Below are positions 11,407 to 21,081 of a stretch of 64,000 nucleotides of DNA, piece after piece. A program made the position numbers and the translations under genes. Each line of letters begins with the position of its first letter. Position 1 is the stretch's first letter. The stretch is taken from NCBI GenBank assembly GCA_014904985.1, contig MU128973.1:155383-219382 (forward strand). The letters are read 5' to 3'. The notes below the pieces were generated by a model. That model ran no database searches. It had not been told where the DNA came from and saw nothing but the letters and a program-made list of their open reading frames with translations. This DNA is from Hydnum rufescens UP504. Its lineage: Eukaryota; Basidiomycota; Agaricomycetes; Cantharellales; Hydnaceae.

Positions 11407-12860
11407 GGCTTCATGGTATGACCTTGACTAGAGCGCCCAGAACGAGTAACATAAGGCTTAGAAGCACCAGGAGGACCAGTCTCAGAGGAGCCAGAGGGAG
11501 GTTCAGGAGAGTGAGTAGCTTCAGAATCAGGTCCAGGTCCAGGAGCAGAAGAAGAGGAAGATGAAGATGGTACAGGGTCAGGAGCAGGAGAATAGGAGAC
11601 AGGAGGAGCAGGAGAAGGTGAAGGAGCAAATGAAGATAAATCAGGAGGGTCCTCAGGATCAGCACTAGAGCCAGATTCAGAGTCAGAGTCATCAGATGGA
11701 GTGCTGACAGGCTCAACAGATGGCACTGAGGGGGAAGAAGATCTAGGAGAAAGATGAGTACCAGCAGGTTCTCCCACTGAGCCTGGCTGTACTCCAGCCA
11801 GAGGCTCATACTTTGGATAATGTGGAAAGTGTTTTGCCCCAGGCATCTCAGTCTCCACAAAATGCACATCACGTGAGATGAATACCTCATTGGTCATAGG
11901 ATCCCAGCACTTCCAGCCCTTATAGTCAACAGGGTATCCAAGGAATATGCACTTCCTGGACTTAGGCTGAAAGGAAGTGCGCTTGTCTTTTTGAACATGG
12001 GCATAGGCCCTGCACCCAAAGACACGAAGGTGGGAGACAGAGGGTTTCTGACCATAGAAGGCTTCAAAGGGAGTCTTCCCAGTGACAGCAGAGGAGGGGG
12101 AGCGATTCAGAGTGTGCAGGAAACAGGAGAGAGCTTCACCCCAGAACTTGGAGGGCAAATGGGAGTCAGAGAGGAGAGAAGCAACACCTTCATCCAAAAT
12201 GCGATTGGTGTGCTCAGCAACACCATTCTGTTGGGGGGTAGCCCGAGTGGTGTGCTGTCTCTCAATCCCATGCTCAAGCATGAATGCCTCCCACTGATTA
12301 GACATGTACTCACCACCCTTGTCATCCCTGAGAGCCTTGAGAGCCTTCCCAGTCTGTTTCTCTGCCCAAGACTTAAACTGCTTGAAGGCAGAGAATGCTT
12401 CACTCTTTTTATGGAGGAGCCAGACTCGTCGATAGCGGGAAGCATCATCAATGAAGGTGATCCAGTACTGATAGCCATTAGCTGTAGGCACAGAGATAGG
12501 GCCATGGAGATCAGAGTGGACCAGCTCAAGAGGGAGGGAGCAATGGGAGGAGACAGTCTGGGGGAAGGGATGTCGGGTCTGCTTCCATCCATGCAGGCAG
12601 GGCAGACTGGAGCCACAGAGGGTACAGTAGGGAGGACCAGGTCTGAAACAAGATGGTTGCTCAACCAAGGATTTGAGACATCCCACACTGATGTGGCCCA
12701 AGCATTGATGCCAGAGATGATAGTCAGCAGTCTGGCTGGAGAAGCCAACTGAGGCTGGACTAGTGCTCCCACTCAACAGGGCAACTCTATCAGTTCCCAC
12801 AGAGGCGTAGAAGTGAGGGATGCCATCTCTAACAAACTCCAGAGTGTCAGACTCAATCAC
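11403..12860 (-). CDS. Copia A GAG-pre-integrase and integrase
   Basis: 485 codons are open. The order is a GAG-pre-integrase zinc-binding region (YHLWHQCLGHISVGCLKSL, then CTLC and C-L-H-G-W), then an rve core with VHSDLHGPIS (first Asp), RDDKGGEYMS (second Asp) and PQQNGVAEHTNR (Glu). A long Ser/Pro/Asp-rich linker before RT follows. DDE residues are present. The frame is intact here, but upstream joining to protease is lost in the error-rich stretch 12860-13460. Confidence 0.88.
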   Translation of the reverse strand: MIESDTLEFVRDGIPHFYASVGTDRVALLSGSTSPASVGFSSQTADYHLWHQCLGHISVGCLKSLVEQPSCFRPGPPYCTLCGSSLPCLHGWKQTRHPFPQTVSSHCSLPLELVHSDLHGPISVPTANGYQYWITFIDDASRYRRVWLLHKKSEAFSAFKQFKSWAEKQTGKALKALRDDKGGEYMSNQWEAFMLEHGIERQHTTRATPQQNGVAEHTNRILDEGVASLLSDSHLPSKFWGEALSCFLHTLNRSPSSAVTGKTPFEAFYGQKPSVSHLRVFGCRAYAHVQKDKRTSFQPKSRKCIFLGYPVDYKGWKCWDPMTNEVFISRDVHFVETEMPGAKHFPHYPKYEPLAGVQPGSVGEPAGTHLSPRSSSPSVPSVEPVSTPSDDSDSESGSSADPEDPPDLSSFAPSPSPAPPVSYSPAPDPVPSSSSSSSAPGPGPDSEATHSPEPPSGSSETGPPGASKPYVTRSGRSSQGHTMKP

Positions 12861-13459
12861 AACTCAGAAGGCATGTTTAGAGGTGAGAGTCAACACTGAG
12901 AGGAGATTTTGATTGAGATCAGACATGGAGGACACCAGAGATATATACAGAGTGCAAGAGACAACCTTTCTAACTGGAGAAACTCAACGTACCCTACCCA
13001 GCTGCATAAATAACCTGGCCATTGGCAACTCGAATGGAAAGTTGCAGGGGGTATATGACTTGAACCACTCTCTATGAGAGAGTCATATGAGAAGTGGCCC
13101 TGTGTCTGCATTCCAAGAGTCAGGCAGGGAGCTGAGAGGGAGAGGAGACAATACTTGCCAGCACCTGCAGACTCTGAGGGAGTCTGAGCTCCTGGGCAGT
13201 ATTTAGCTTTGCCTTGTGAGGACGTGCCTTTTTGGATGATCCTTGACTTCTTCCTTGGCCTTGGTGCTAGCATCTCTAAACTTGAAGCAGCAACTCAACA
13301 GTATGTCCACCTTTGCCACAAAAGGCACAAGAGAGGGTGGAGGCTGGAGCAACTGCAGCAGGAGATGCAGCAGGGAAGCCACAGGATTGGCGCAGCAAGC
13401 AGCAGTGACCCCCAGGCGATGGCTTTCCTCATTCTTGAGGCTCCTCAACATCTTCTTTT

Positions 13460-13484
13460 NNNNNNNNNNNNNNNNNNNNNNNNN
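13460..13484. other. Assembly gap (25 N)
   Basis: A run of 25 Ns. Open frames spanning it are artefacts. Confidence 1.
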
Positions 13485-13636
13485 AGCTCCAAGGTTATAA
13501 GGGCATCCGGTCCGAAGATCAACCAGGATGCCATTACATGGTGCAACCAGAAAAAGGAAATGAGGCAACATAACACAAATGTGTGAATCAGGGGCAAGAG
13601 AAATATCAAATGGCGATTACCCGTCACATCTCAACA
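13485..13636 (-). mobile_element. Fragment of an unclassified LTR (TGTTGAGATGTGAC start)
   Basis: On the minus strand it begins TGTTGAGATGTGAC at 13636 and runs to the N-gap. It aligns with 23959-24077 on the plus strand, where it starts with the same TGTTGAGATGTGAC at a sharp junction with Gypsy sequence. Two independent junctions at the same base mark a true element terminus, most simply the 5' edge of an LTR. Confidence 0.55.
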
Positions 13637-14240
13637 CCCTTGTCATCCCTGAGAGCCTTGAGAGCCTTCCCAGTCTGTTTCTCTGCCCAAGACTTAAACT
13701 GCTTGAAGGCAGAGAATGCTTCACTCTTTTTATGGAGGAGCCAGACTCGTCGATAGCGGGAAGCATCCATCAATGAAGGTGATCCAGTACTGATAGCCAT
13801 TAGCTGTAGGCACAGAGATAGGGCCATGGAGATCAGAGTGGACCAGCTCAAGAGGGAGGAGCAATGGGAGGAGACAGTCTGGGGGGAAGGGATGTCGGTC
13901 TGCTTTCCATCCATGCAGGCAGGGCAGACTGGAGCCACAGAGGGTACAGTAGGGAGGACCAGGTCTGAAACAAGATGGTGCTCAACCAAGGATTTGAGAC
14001 ATCCCACACTGATGTGGCCCAAGCATTGATGCCAGAGATGATAGTCAGCAGTCTGGGCTGGAGAAGCCAACTGAGGCTGGACTAGTGCTCCCACTCAACA
14101 GGGCAACTCTATCAGTCCCACAGAGGTCGTAGAAGTGAGGATGCCATCTCTAACAAACTCCAGAGTGTCAGACTCAATCACAACTCAGAAGGCAATGTTT
14201 AGAGGTGAGAGTCAACACTGAGAGGAGATTTTGATTGAGA

Positions 14241-15374
14241 TCAGGGACATGGAGGACACCAGAGAATATTACAGAGTGCAAGAGACACCTTCTCTAACTG
14301 GAGAAAACTCAACGTACCTACTCCAGCTGCATAAATAACCTGGCCATTGGCAACTCGAATTGGAAGATTGCAGGGGGTATATGACTTGAACCACTCTCTA
14401 TGAGGAGTCATATGAGAAGTGGCCCCTGTGTCTGCATTCCAAGAGTCAGGCAGGGAGCTGGAGAGGGAGACAGGATGAATACTTGCAGCACCTGCAGACT
14501 CTGAGGGAGTCTGAGCATCCTGGGCAGTATTAGCTTTGCCCTTGCGAGGACGTTGCCTTTTGGATGAATCCTTGACTTCTTCCTTGGCCTTGGTGCTAGC
14601 ATCTCTAAACTTGAAGCAGCGCTCAACAGTATGTCCACCTTTGCCACAAAAGGCACAAGAGAGGGTGGAGGCTGGAGCAACTGCAGCAGGAGAAGCAGCA
14701 GGAGAAGCCACAGGATTGGCAGCAGCAGCAGCAGCAGCAGTGACACCCAGGCGATGGGCTTCCTCATTCTTGAGGGCATCCTCAACCTGCTGCACTGTCA
14801 AGTGGGATTGGGCAAGCAGGGAGGTGGTCAAAGCACTGTACTGAGTGCCATTCAGGAGGACAGAGATCAAGAGCTCCCTATCAGAGTCCTCAAGGGAGTA
14901 GGTGCCACCAGGACTGGCCACAATGGGAGGAGAGACTGGAGGAGGAGGACGAGTGGACTGCAGGAAACGCAAGGCTTCCCTAGCACGAGAGATGAAGGCA
15001 GCCACTGCCTCAGAGGAGTCCTGCTTCACAGCCAGGAGGGACTGTAATGCATTATACCGAGTGGCAAAGGTGGAGGCACCATAGGTGTCCTTGATAGTGG
15101 TGAGAATCACCTGAGGGTCTGTGGATGAGAGAGACACACTCCTGAGCTCAGGAGAGAGGTGATGATGAATTTCTCCCACAGCCTGGTCTCTAGCCTCCAT
15201 GCACTTGCGCCAATTCTTCAGATCTGTGACTGGATCAGGCACAGTGGTGTGTATCCAGTACCACATGCCCTTGGCCCTGAGGTAATCCTCAATGGCAGGG
15301 GCCCAGAGGGCATAATTGGCAGTGGTGAGGAGAGGGAGATTGGTAGAAGAGGTGGAAGTGGTAGTAGAGGACAT
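14241..15374 (-). CDS. Copia A Gag with zinc knuckle and protease
   Basis: I chose the ATG at 15374 (MSSTTTSTSS) because the open frame upstream is leader sequence that is not Gag-like. The product has a Copia-type Gag (YALWAPAIEDYLRAKGMWYW, a UBN2-like core), an Ala-rich linker, a CCHC knuckle CAFCGKGGHTVERC and a protease with the active site WNADTGATSHM. The frame ends at LWCPPCP where the duplicated, error-rich region begins, so the polyprotein is interrupted there. The capsid and protease portions look functional in sequence. Confidence 0.85.
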   Translation of the reverse strand: MSSTTTSTSSTNLPLLTTANYALWAPAIEDYLRAKGMWYWIHTTVPDPVTDLKNWRKCMEARDQAVGEIHHHLSPELRSVSLSSTDPQVILTTIKDTYGASTFATRYNALQSLLAVKQDSSEAVAAFISRAREALRFLQSTRPPPPVSPPIVASPGGTYSLEDSDRELLISVLLNGTQYSALTTSLLAQSHLTVQQVEDALKNEEAHRLGVTAAAAAAANPVASPAASPAAVAPASTLSCAFCGKGGHTVERCFKFRDASTKAKEEVKDSSKRQRPRKGKANTAQDAQTPSESAGAASIHPVSLSSSLPDSWNADTGATSHMTPHREWFKSYTPCNLPIRVANGQVIYAAGVGTLSFLQLEKVSLALCNILWCPPCP

Positions 15375-15997
15375 ATTGGAGTGAGGGGAAAGAAATTTGA
15401 ATTGTGAGGGAACGAGTAATCCGATGATGATGGAATTTGATGAGACGATAGAGGACAGTGGGCGCTGCCAGCGGACGAAAGAACAAGGCGGAACGATGCA
15501 CAGGAATGTCCAAAAAAGTGAAAACTTGAGAGGTGAACTCAACTAAGTGAGATGGACACCCTAGAGGATTTCGTGGGACAATGTGGACAGATCGGGCTGT
15601 AACTTGGTACGACGGTGGGGGCACTAGCGATGATAGTGTGTGTCAAATATGGGACGAATCGGATGGGCAGATGGTGAGATATTTGCAATTTCAGGAATGA
15701 GGTAGGGGGAGCAGGTGACCACAGTAGTGATGACGAGTCAACCAGTGGACCAAATCGGCTGAAAATTTGATGGAATGTAGGGGGCGTATGGGCAAGGCTG
15801 TGCGCAAAAAAGAGCAACGAACGGCCACGAATTGAGGGAGATATAAGCGATTGATGGAATGAGGAAAGCAGCCAAAGAAGGATGAATAACTCAAGAACCA
15901 CTGGATGGAATCGGCTGAAATTTGGTGTGGACAGCAGGTACAATGTGTAGAAGGCGTGTGCACAGTTTCAGGACGATTGGAGCTAGGCCTGGGGCGA
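15375..15997 (-). other. Copia A untranslated leader with diverged repeats
   Basis: About 620 nt separate the primer site and the Gag ATG. The region contains several diverged copies of a unit of roughly 110-130 nt with GCCGATTCCATCCAGTGG, CAGCCGATTTGGTCCACTGG and related phrases. The matching leader of the copia relic at 24.75-25.2 kb is collinear. A 134-codon open frame in it is Ser/Pro/Leu-rich and probably non-coding. Confidence 0.55.
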
Positions 15998-16010
15998 TGG
16001 GCCCATAACC
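15998..16010 (-). promoter_or_regulatory. Primer-binding site, half initiator tRNA-Met
   Basis: In element sense the 5' LTR is followed at once by GGTTATGGGCCCA. This is the reverse complement of TGGGCCCATAACC, the anticodon stem-loop sequence of eukaryotic initiator tRNA-Met. That is the internal-cleavage priming known for Drosophila copia, not 3'-CCA priming. Confidence 0.85.
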
Positions 16011-16248
16011 TGTTCAAGTGGAGGAATGGGAAAGGCCTACACAGACACCCAGAGTGGAACTGAGGTAGATTGGCTTAAGACTTGATGTAGCAAGAGTTAT
16101 ATTGAGTATCTAACTAACCTGAGGTAGATTGGCTTAAGACTTGATGTAGCAAGAGTTAAGCCATATCTGCCTCCATCACAACAACCATAAACAGGAAGCA
16201 AAAACAACAATAGCACAAAACAACTAATACAAGGGCACAACTTCAACA
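16011..16248 (-). repeat. Copia A 5' LTR
   Basis: 238 bp from TGTTCAAGTGG to CTTCAACA (plus-strand reading). It carries the same internal duplication as 9612-9849 with a handful of substitutions. It abuts an inverted copia RNase H fragment at 16249 with no intervening base. Confidence 0.93.
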
Positions 16249-16712
16249 GACTCTGCTGGGGATGTTGACTCAGCATGCTCTACTAGTGGGCATGCTGTCT
16301 TTATTGGCAAGTGCTTGGTAAACTGGAGCAGTAAGAGGCAATCTGTTGTAGCCAAGTCTACTACAGAAGCAGAGTATATTGCTGCCAATGAGGCTGGCTC
16401 TGATGGTGTCTGGTTTCGGAATTTCATGTCTGAACTAGGATATCCTCCAAGTGGTGCAACTACTTTGTGGCTTGACAATCAGTCAGCTATCAGAGTGGGG
16501 AAGAACCCAGAGCACCATAGCTGAATGCGGCATCTGCTGCCTAAATACCATTGGCTTCGGGAACAGGTGGAGGACAAGGTATTTTCCCTTGAATATGTTT
16601 CAACTTCTTTGATGAGGGCAGATGTTCTTACAAAGCCCCTTGAGACAGTAGCCCATTCACGAGTGCTTTCACTTCTTGGGCTTGTTTCTCACTCTGCTTT
16701 GTAAAGTGGGAG
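16249..16712 (+). pseudogene. Copia RNase H fragment, opposite strand
   Basis: Plus-strand remnant of the same copia family. It contains KSTTEAEYIAANEAGSDGVW, WLDNQSAIRVGKNPEHHS, a TGA in the same place as in element A, then MRHLLPKYHWLREQVEDK and a TAA stop just before the polypurine tract AAAGTGGGAG. Sharing the in-frame TGA with element A suggests that both descend from an already stopped copy or were hit at the same CGA codon. Confidence 0.85.
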
Positions 16713-16892
16713 TGTTGAAGTTGTGCCCTTGTATTAGTTGTTTTGTGCTATTGTTGTTTTTTGCTTCCTGTTTATGGTTGTTGTGATGGAGGCAGATATG
16801 GCTTAACTCTTGCTACATCAAGACTTAAGCCAATCCACCTCAGTTCCACTCTGGGTGTCTGTGTAGGCCTTTCCCATTCCTCCACTTGAACA
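16713..16892 (+). repeat. Copia LTR, short form (180 bp)
   Basis: It begins TGTTGAAG right after the polypurine tract and ends CTTGAACA. It lacks the internal duplication of the 238-bp LTRs. It forms the 3' LTR of the truncated plus-strand copy. Confidence 0.9.
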
Positions 16893-17215
16893 ACATGCCT
16901 ATTTGTGATGTAGACATGTCTATTTCTTTGAGTAGACATGCCTATTCCTGATGTAGACATGCCTATTTGTGATGTAGACATGTCTATTTCTTTGAGTAGA
17001 CATGCCTATTCCTGATATAGACATGTCTATTTTATTGAGTAGGCATGTCTATTTCTTTGAGTAGACATGCCTATTCATGATGTAGACATGTCTATTTCTT
17101 TGAGTAGACATGCCTATTCATGATGTAGACATGTCTATTCACTATATAGACATGTCTATTGACACTGTGTCTCCCTCAGTAGACATGCTTATTCAGTATG
17201 TAGACCTAGCATTAC
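16893..17215. repeat. Tandem array of AGACATGYCTATT motifs
   Basis: About fifteen copies of a 21-22 bp unit alternate between TAGACATGCCTATTCMTGATG and TAGACATGTCTATTTCTTTGAG, giving a 43-bp double unit. The core AGACATGYCT is the one found in the decamer satellite and in the palindromic family, linking the three repeat classes. Confidence 0.9.
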
Positions 17216-17229
17216 ACATTTTACATTGT

Positions 17230-17640
17230 GGTTTTCTTGGCAGATCAGGGGACATTCAACCTGTTACTAACCGAGTTCATCAAATAGCCCCAATATTGCC
17301 CACTTGAAAGGGGGAAAAGTTATTCTCCCACTTGAAATTCAAGAACTCTGCTATTTGGCAATTCAGCCACACCATTGACAAGAACACCACTACTCAACTC
17401 TCCAGGCCAATGCTTTACATTTGAATCATGTCCTTTGGTGCCAGAGTACTGCTCTGGAGAGTGTGTCTAGGAGGTCAAAGGCCCCCCTGCCACTGGACAA
17501 TTCAACCACACACTTGATAAGAACACTGCTACCCAGCTGTTCATACTTGTGGATAAGTGAGCATTGCAGGCCACACCATGTTTCACATTCACATGATGTC
17601 CTTTGATTCTGGGGACTGTCCTGGAGAGTGGGCTGAAGGG
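17230..17640. repeat. Two diverged direct repeats, no gene
   Basis: Blocks at about 17350-17470 and 17495-17640 share GACAATTCAACCACAC-like, AAGAACACYRCTACYCA, and CCTGGAGAGTG phrases. I see no open frame of interest and no recognised element end. Confidence 0.55.
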
Positions 17641-18520
17641 AAGGAAAGTGTAGACATCACTAGACATCACTAGACACCACTAGACACCAAATAGACTCCA
17701 CTGTGATGCAAAGGTGACTATAATTTTCATTGAGGACTTGGGGACCACTGGTGGACACTGATAGACACTCCCATGGTGCCAAGGCAACTCCAACTTTAAT
17801 TGCAAGCTTAGACACCAGTGGACACCAATAGGCACCACCTCATTTCCAGGGCAATTACAAGTTTAATTTAGGATTTAGACACCAATCAATGCACCTGAAT
17901 GAGACAACCTTGATAGGCCTTGTCAAAGTCAATAATCAAGGTCTAGAGATGACAAGACACAACTGATTTAGACATGCCTAAATCAAACTTTGGGACACCT
18001 CTTCAAAGTCAATAATTAAGCTCTAGACATGACTAGGCACAACTGATTTAGACATGCCTAAATCAACCATTGAGACACATCTTCAAAGTCAATAATTAAG
18101 CTCTAGACATGACTAGACACAACTGATTTAGACACACCCAAATCAACCCTTGATATGCCTCTTCAAAATCAATAATTAAGCTCTAGACATCACTAGACAC
18201 AACTGATTTAGACATGCCTAAATTAACCCTTGGTAGGCCTCTTCAAAGTCAATAATTAAGCTCTAGACATCATTAGACACAACTGATTTAGGCATGCCTA
18301 AATCAACCTCAGAATGCCTATCAAATAGTTAAAAAGCCTGGGAGTGGCGCCTGCGGCGGGCACAGATAGGCATGCCTATTATAGGGACTTAGAAAATTTT
18401 CATCTTTTGAACACCTTTAGACACCGCCTAGACATGCCTATATAAAAACCACCTCTTAGGTCAAAGGCCAATGCAACTGGAACCCACCTAAGAGGTACCT
18501 TTTTGAGGGTGTGTTAGGTG
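17641..18520 (+). repeat. Palindromic repeat family, copy 2 (right end)
   Basis: Bases 17930-18320 hold five units of about 80 bp, each with a palindrome like GATTTAGACATGCCTAAATC and the phrase CTTCAAAGTCAATAATTAAG. The copy then follows the family consensus to a TATAAAAACC box at 18441 and the terminus GTGTTAGGTG. The part 17641-17930 contains looser TAGACACCACTAGACACC repeats. The left terminus is absent. Gypsy sequence starts about 200 bp downstream. Confidence 0.8.
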
Positions 18521-18720
18521 CCAAGGTGGTTACTCCAGACTACAGGTCTGAGTACTTTCCAGTTGACTCCATGAGCTTAAGGACTGCTGTGCTCATTTCC
18601 ACCTAGTCCCCTCTGGGCTGCTGGACTGCCTCTCCATCCCCTCCTATCCTCATTATCTCATTCTTGCCCAGATTCTCCCAGACTTAGCCAGACTTACACC
18701 GGACTTAGCCAGAATTATCC

Positions 18721-19560
18721 ATGTTTATATTTGTTTGGTGCTCTCATCACAGCATGGCCCTGACAGAAGACCAAAGCTCTCTCACAAGCCCACCATCTGG
18801 ATTACTCAGTATTGCCAATTTCCCTCCTACTCATTCTGAAATGTCTGATGGTGCTCCAGTAGCCATTACCACCGACCACCTCCAACACCTCCTCAACCAA
18901 CTCCAACAACAAAATGCTGCCCTCTGTGAGGAGCTGGATGACATGCAGAACCAAGGGACACACATTGCTGGCTTTGTGTCAGCTGCAGTCCAGCAGACAC
19001 TCCAGCAGCACCCTCCGCCTACCCAGTCTGCTCACAAGGCCAAGGGGGCTGACCCTGAACCATTCTCTGGTGATCAGAAGAAAATGGAGAGTTTCCTATG
19101 CTTCATCTGGCTGAACATTGCCCTCCAACCTAGAGTCTATCTGACAGAGTTGCACAAAATCCTGTACACACTCTCCTGGATGAAGGATGGAACTGCCAGA
19201 GCATGGGCAGAAAGTCTCTCCACCTCCTTCCTAGATCTGGAAACCCACAATCCATATGAGACCTTTGAAGGGTTCCTAGTTGCCTTTGAAAGTGCTTTTG
19301 GAGAACCAGACCAGGAGTTCACTGCACGATCCCAACTCTGGAATCTGAAACAAGGGAAGATGTCTGCAGAGGAATACACTGTGCACTTTGACACCTTGGC
19401 AGGACAGACCAGATTCAGAGAGGAAGCATTGATTGATGTGTATCAGTGGGGCCTCAACAAAAGACTGTTGGAAAAAACACACCTCAGTGATCTGCTGGAG
19501 ACACTCGGAGGATGGCAGGACACAGCATGGCATCTGGATAACCTATATCTCTGGTTCTGA
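18721..19560 (+). pseudogene. Gypsy 1 Gag
   Basis: The ATG frame has a Gln-rich coiled N-terminus (HLLNQLQQQNAAL), then a retrotransposon Gag core (WLNIALQPRVYLTELHKI, DGTARAWAESL, LWNLKQGKMSAEEYTVHF). It stops at TGA (19558). The same frame continues, after a second TGA at 19729-19731, into a CCHC knuckle CYNCQELGHISCDC (about 19750-19790). The Gag was therefore longer, and the stops are secondary. Confidence 0.82.
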
Positions 19561-19793
19561 CAAGCCACATCTGGTACAACCCCATACACTCCAAGAAACC
19601 CCCTGACACCCATGGAGAAACCCCAGACAGCAGCACCCATCACTCCCAGACTGACCACACTCCCTCCTGCACCAACACCCTCCTCGTCAACTTCATTCAC
19701 TCCCATGGATGTAGACTCAACTTGGAAATGAGAGGCACAATGGTGTTATAACTGTCAAGAGTTGGGACACATCTCTTGTGACTGTCCCCATCT

Positions 19794-20220
19794 GTGGAAG
19801 CCACAACAATTCATCCATGCCACAGAAGACATTGGAGCAATCATCCGCAAGGAGTTACGGAAACTATTCCTGGCTCCAAAGAATGCCTCAGAAGCTCAGG
19901 AATCACCTCTGCAGGATTTTCCCAATGGTCAGCAGTGAAGGATGCATCCTGCCTGACCAACAGATTCTCCTCTCTCAAAAACTGTACATACGGAGTCGGA
20001 AATGACATGTTTTTCTCTGATGATGAGAGTGATGAATCTGAAAGTGTATCAACTGAGGTTGACCCTGTCTATAACCCTCCCCCTTCTATCTGCCTCCTTT
20101 CCAAAGACCCCAGACGAGCCACAGAGATCAAGGTAAAAATCCAATCACTGCGGACTGGAGCGATATGTGCCAGAAAGGCCCTACTGGACTCCAGAGCCAC
20201 CAGAATGTTCATGGACCCAA
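19794..20220 (+). pseudogene. Gypsy 1 protease region, active site altered
   Basis: The frame leads to ALLDSRATRMFMDP just before the insertion. Gypsy proteases have D-S/T-G-A; here Gly is Arg (GGA to AGA). The rest of the protease should resume after 21081. Confidence 0.65.
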
Positions 20221-21081
20221 TATAGAAGAGACCTAATGGGCTTTACTTGTTTTGATCAGTTTAAATGTTATAAGGGTTTTGTTTAAAATGTGTTAGATGA
20301 GGACAGATCAGTTTTGATGGGTTATGTGCTACTCAGCTGTTGTTTTGTACTAGTTTTTGTTGTTGGTTTGACTTTAGGACTTGAACACAAGACTCCAAGA
20401 TAGATGCTCAGCGCAAGATTTGAACACAGGACCTTTAGATACTCCAAAATGCAGATAGCCAGACACCAAGATTCGAACACAAGACCTTAAGACACTTTCA
20501 AGACACTTCAAGACACAACTGCAAGACTTGAGATTCAAACACATGACTTCAAGCATGGATGTCTAGCAACTCCTACTCTGAGGGTTCTACAACTATCCAC
20601 TATACTTCACACGACTAAGCAAGACTGACACACTCTGATTCTCTTATTCCCTTTTATACTCTTCTCCTTGTTCAAGATACTATTATTCTCTCTACTAATG
20701 GGTACTTGGATACTAGGGTACTTTGATCCTCAGGGCACTTTGATCCTTGGAGGGGACTCCTCTTCAGATGCCCTCCTGCACTAAATCCCCCCTCCCCTCT
20801 CTTTATACCTTTCTGAATCCTCCACACGACTCATCCTCTTACTAATCCCCTTACTCACCCTTTAGTCATGCTCACTAATCGCCTTACCAATTGTCTTACT
20901 CATCTCCCTCCTTACTAACCTCTTGCTAGATCACCTGCCCTTAAGTCATGTGCCAAAATGCGGACTTCCTTAGTATAAGTGGTTATACTTCTCTTCCAGA
21001 GTTCAATGCTGGTAAGATGCAGATTTTCTTGAAGGGCTTAAACCAAGGGGTTTTTGAGGCCAGAACATTTTCTCTTCTACA
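20221..21081. mobile_element. 861-bp insertion with 11-bp inverted ends
   Basis: The left end TATAGAAGAGA and right end TCTCTTCTACA are inverted repeats with one mismatch. The insert splits Gypsy 1 between protease and RT. It has no coding content. TG...TA/CA ends in the minus sense would fit a solo LTR; equally it could be a MITE. I cannot identify a target duplication. Inside, four phrases like GATTYGAACACAAGACC recur about every 55 bp (20380-20545) and resemble tRNA T-loops. Confidence 0.6.

Larger units (their letters stand above)
12316..14790 (-). other. Duplicated copia stretch flanking an N-gap
   Basis: Bases 12316-13459 and 13637-14790 cover the same copia interval (integrase start back into gag). 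They are nearly the same except for scattered one-base indels. Between them lie 25 Ns (13460-13484) and a 152-bp LTR-like fragment (13485-13636). The indels cluster toward the gap on both sides, as expected for poor contig ends left unmerged. A real nested duplication cannot be excluded. Confidence 0.7.
9612..16248 (-). mobile_element. Ty1/copia retrotransposon A (minus strand, with gap)
   Basis: It is bounded by two 238-bp LTRs (TGTT...AACA). In element orientation the order is LTR, primer site, leader, gag with zinc knuckle and protease, integrase, reverse transcriptase, RNase H, polypurine tract and LTR. Integrase preceding RT defines Copia/Pseudoviridae order. No target duplication is seen: GTTTT precedes 9612, whereas an inverted copia fragment starts at 16249. 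Coding is damaged by a frameshift near 10740, a TGA after HHS near 10038, and an N-run at 13460-13484 with duplicated, error-rich flanks. Confidence 0.9.

Noticed and set aside
11991..12752. 253-codon plus-strand ORF
   Set aside because: It is the antisense shadow of the copia A integrase frame, with no domain of its own.
15539..15943. 134-codon minus-strand ORF upstream of copia gag
   Set aside because: Lies in the untranslated leader repeats and is Ser/Pro/Leu-rich; the matching leader in copia C is open only in part.
9612..16892. Target duplication of copia A or its composite
   Set aside because: GTTTT on the left does not match GACTC at 16249 or ACATG at 16893.
17930..18320. CRISPR array
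   Set aside because: Palindromic repeats at regular spacing, but the spacers are themselves repeats of each other and the genome is eukaryotic.
20380..20545. tRNA genes
   Set aside because: Only T-loop-like phrases; no D-arm, anticodon arm or acceptor pairing could be found around them.
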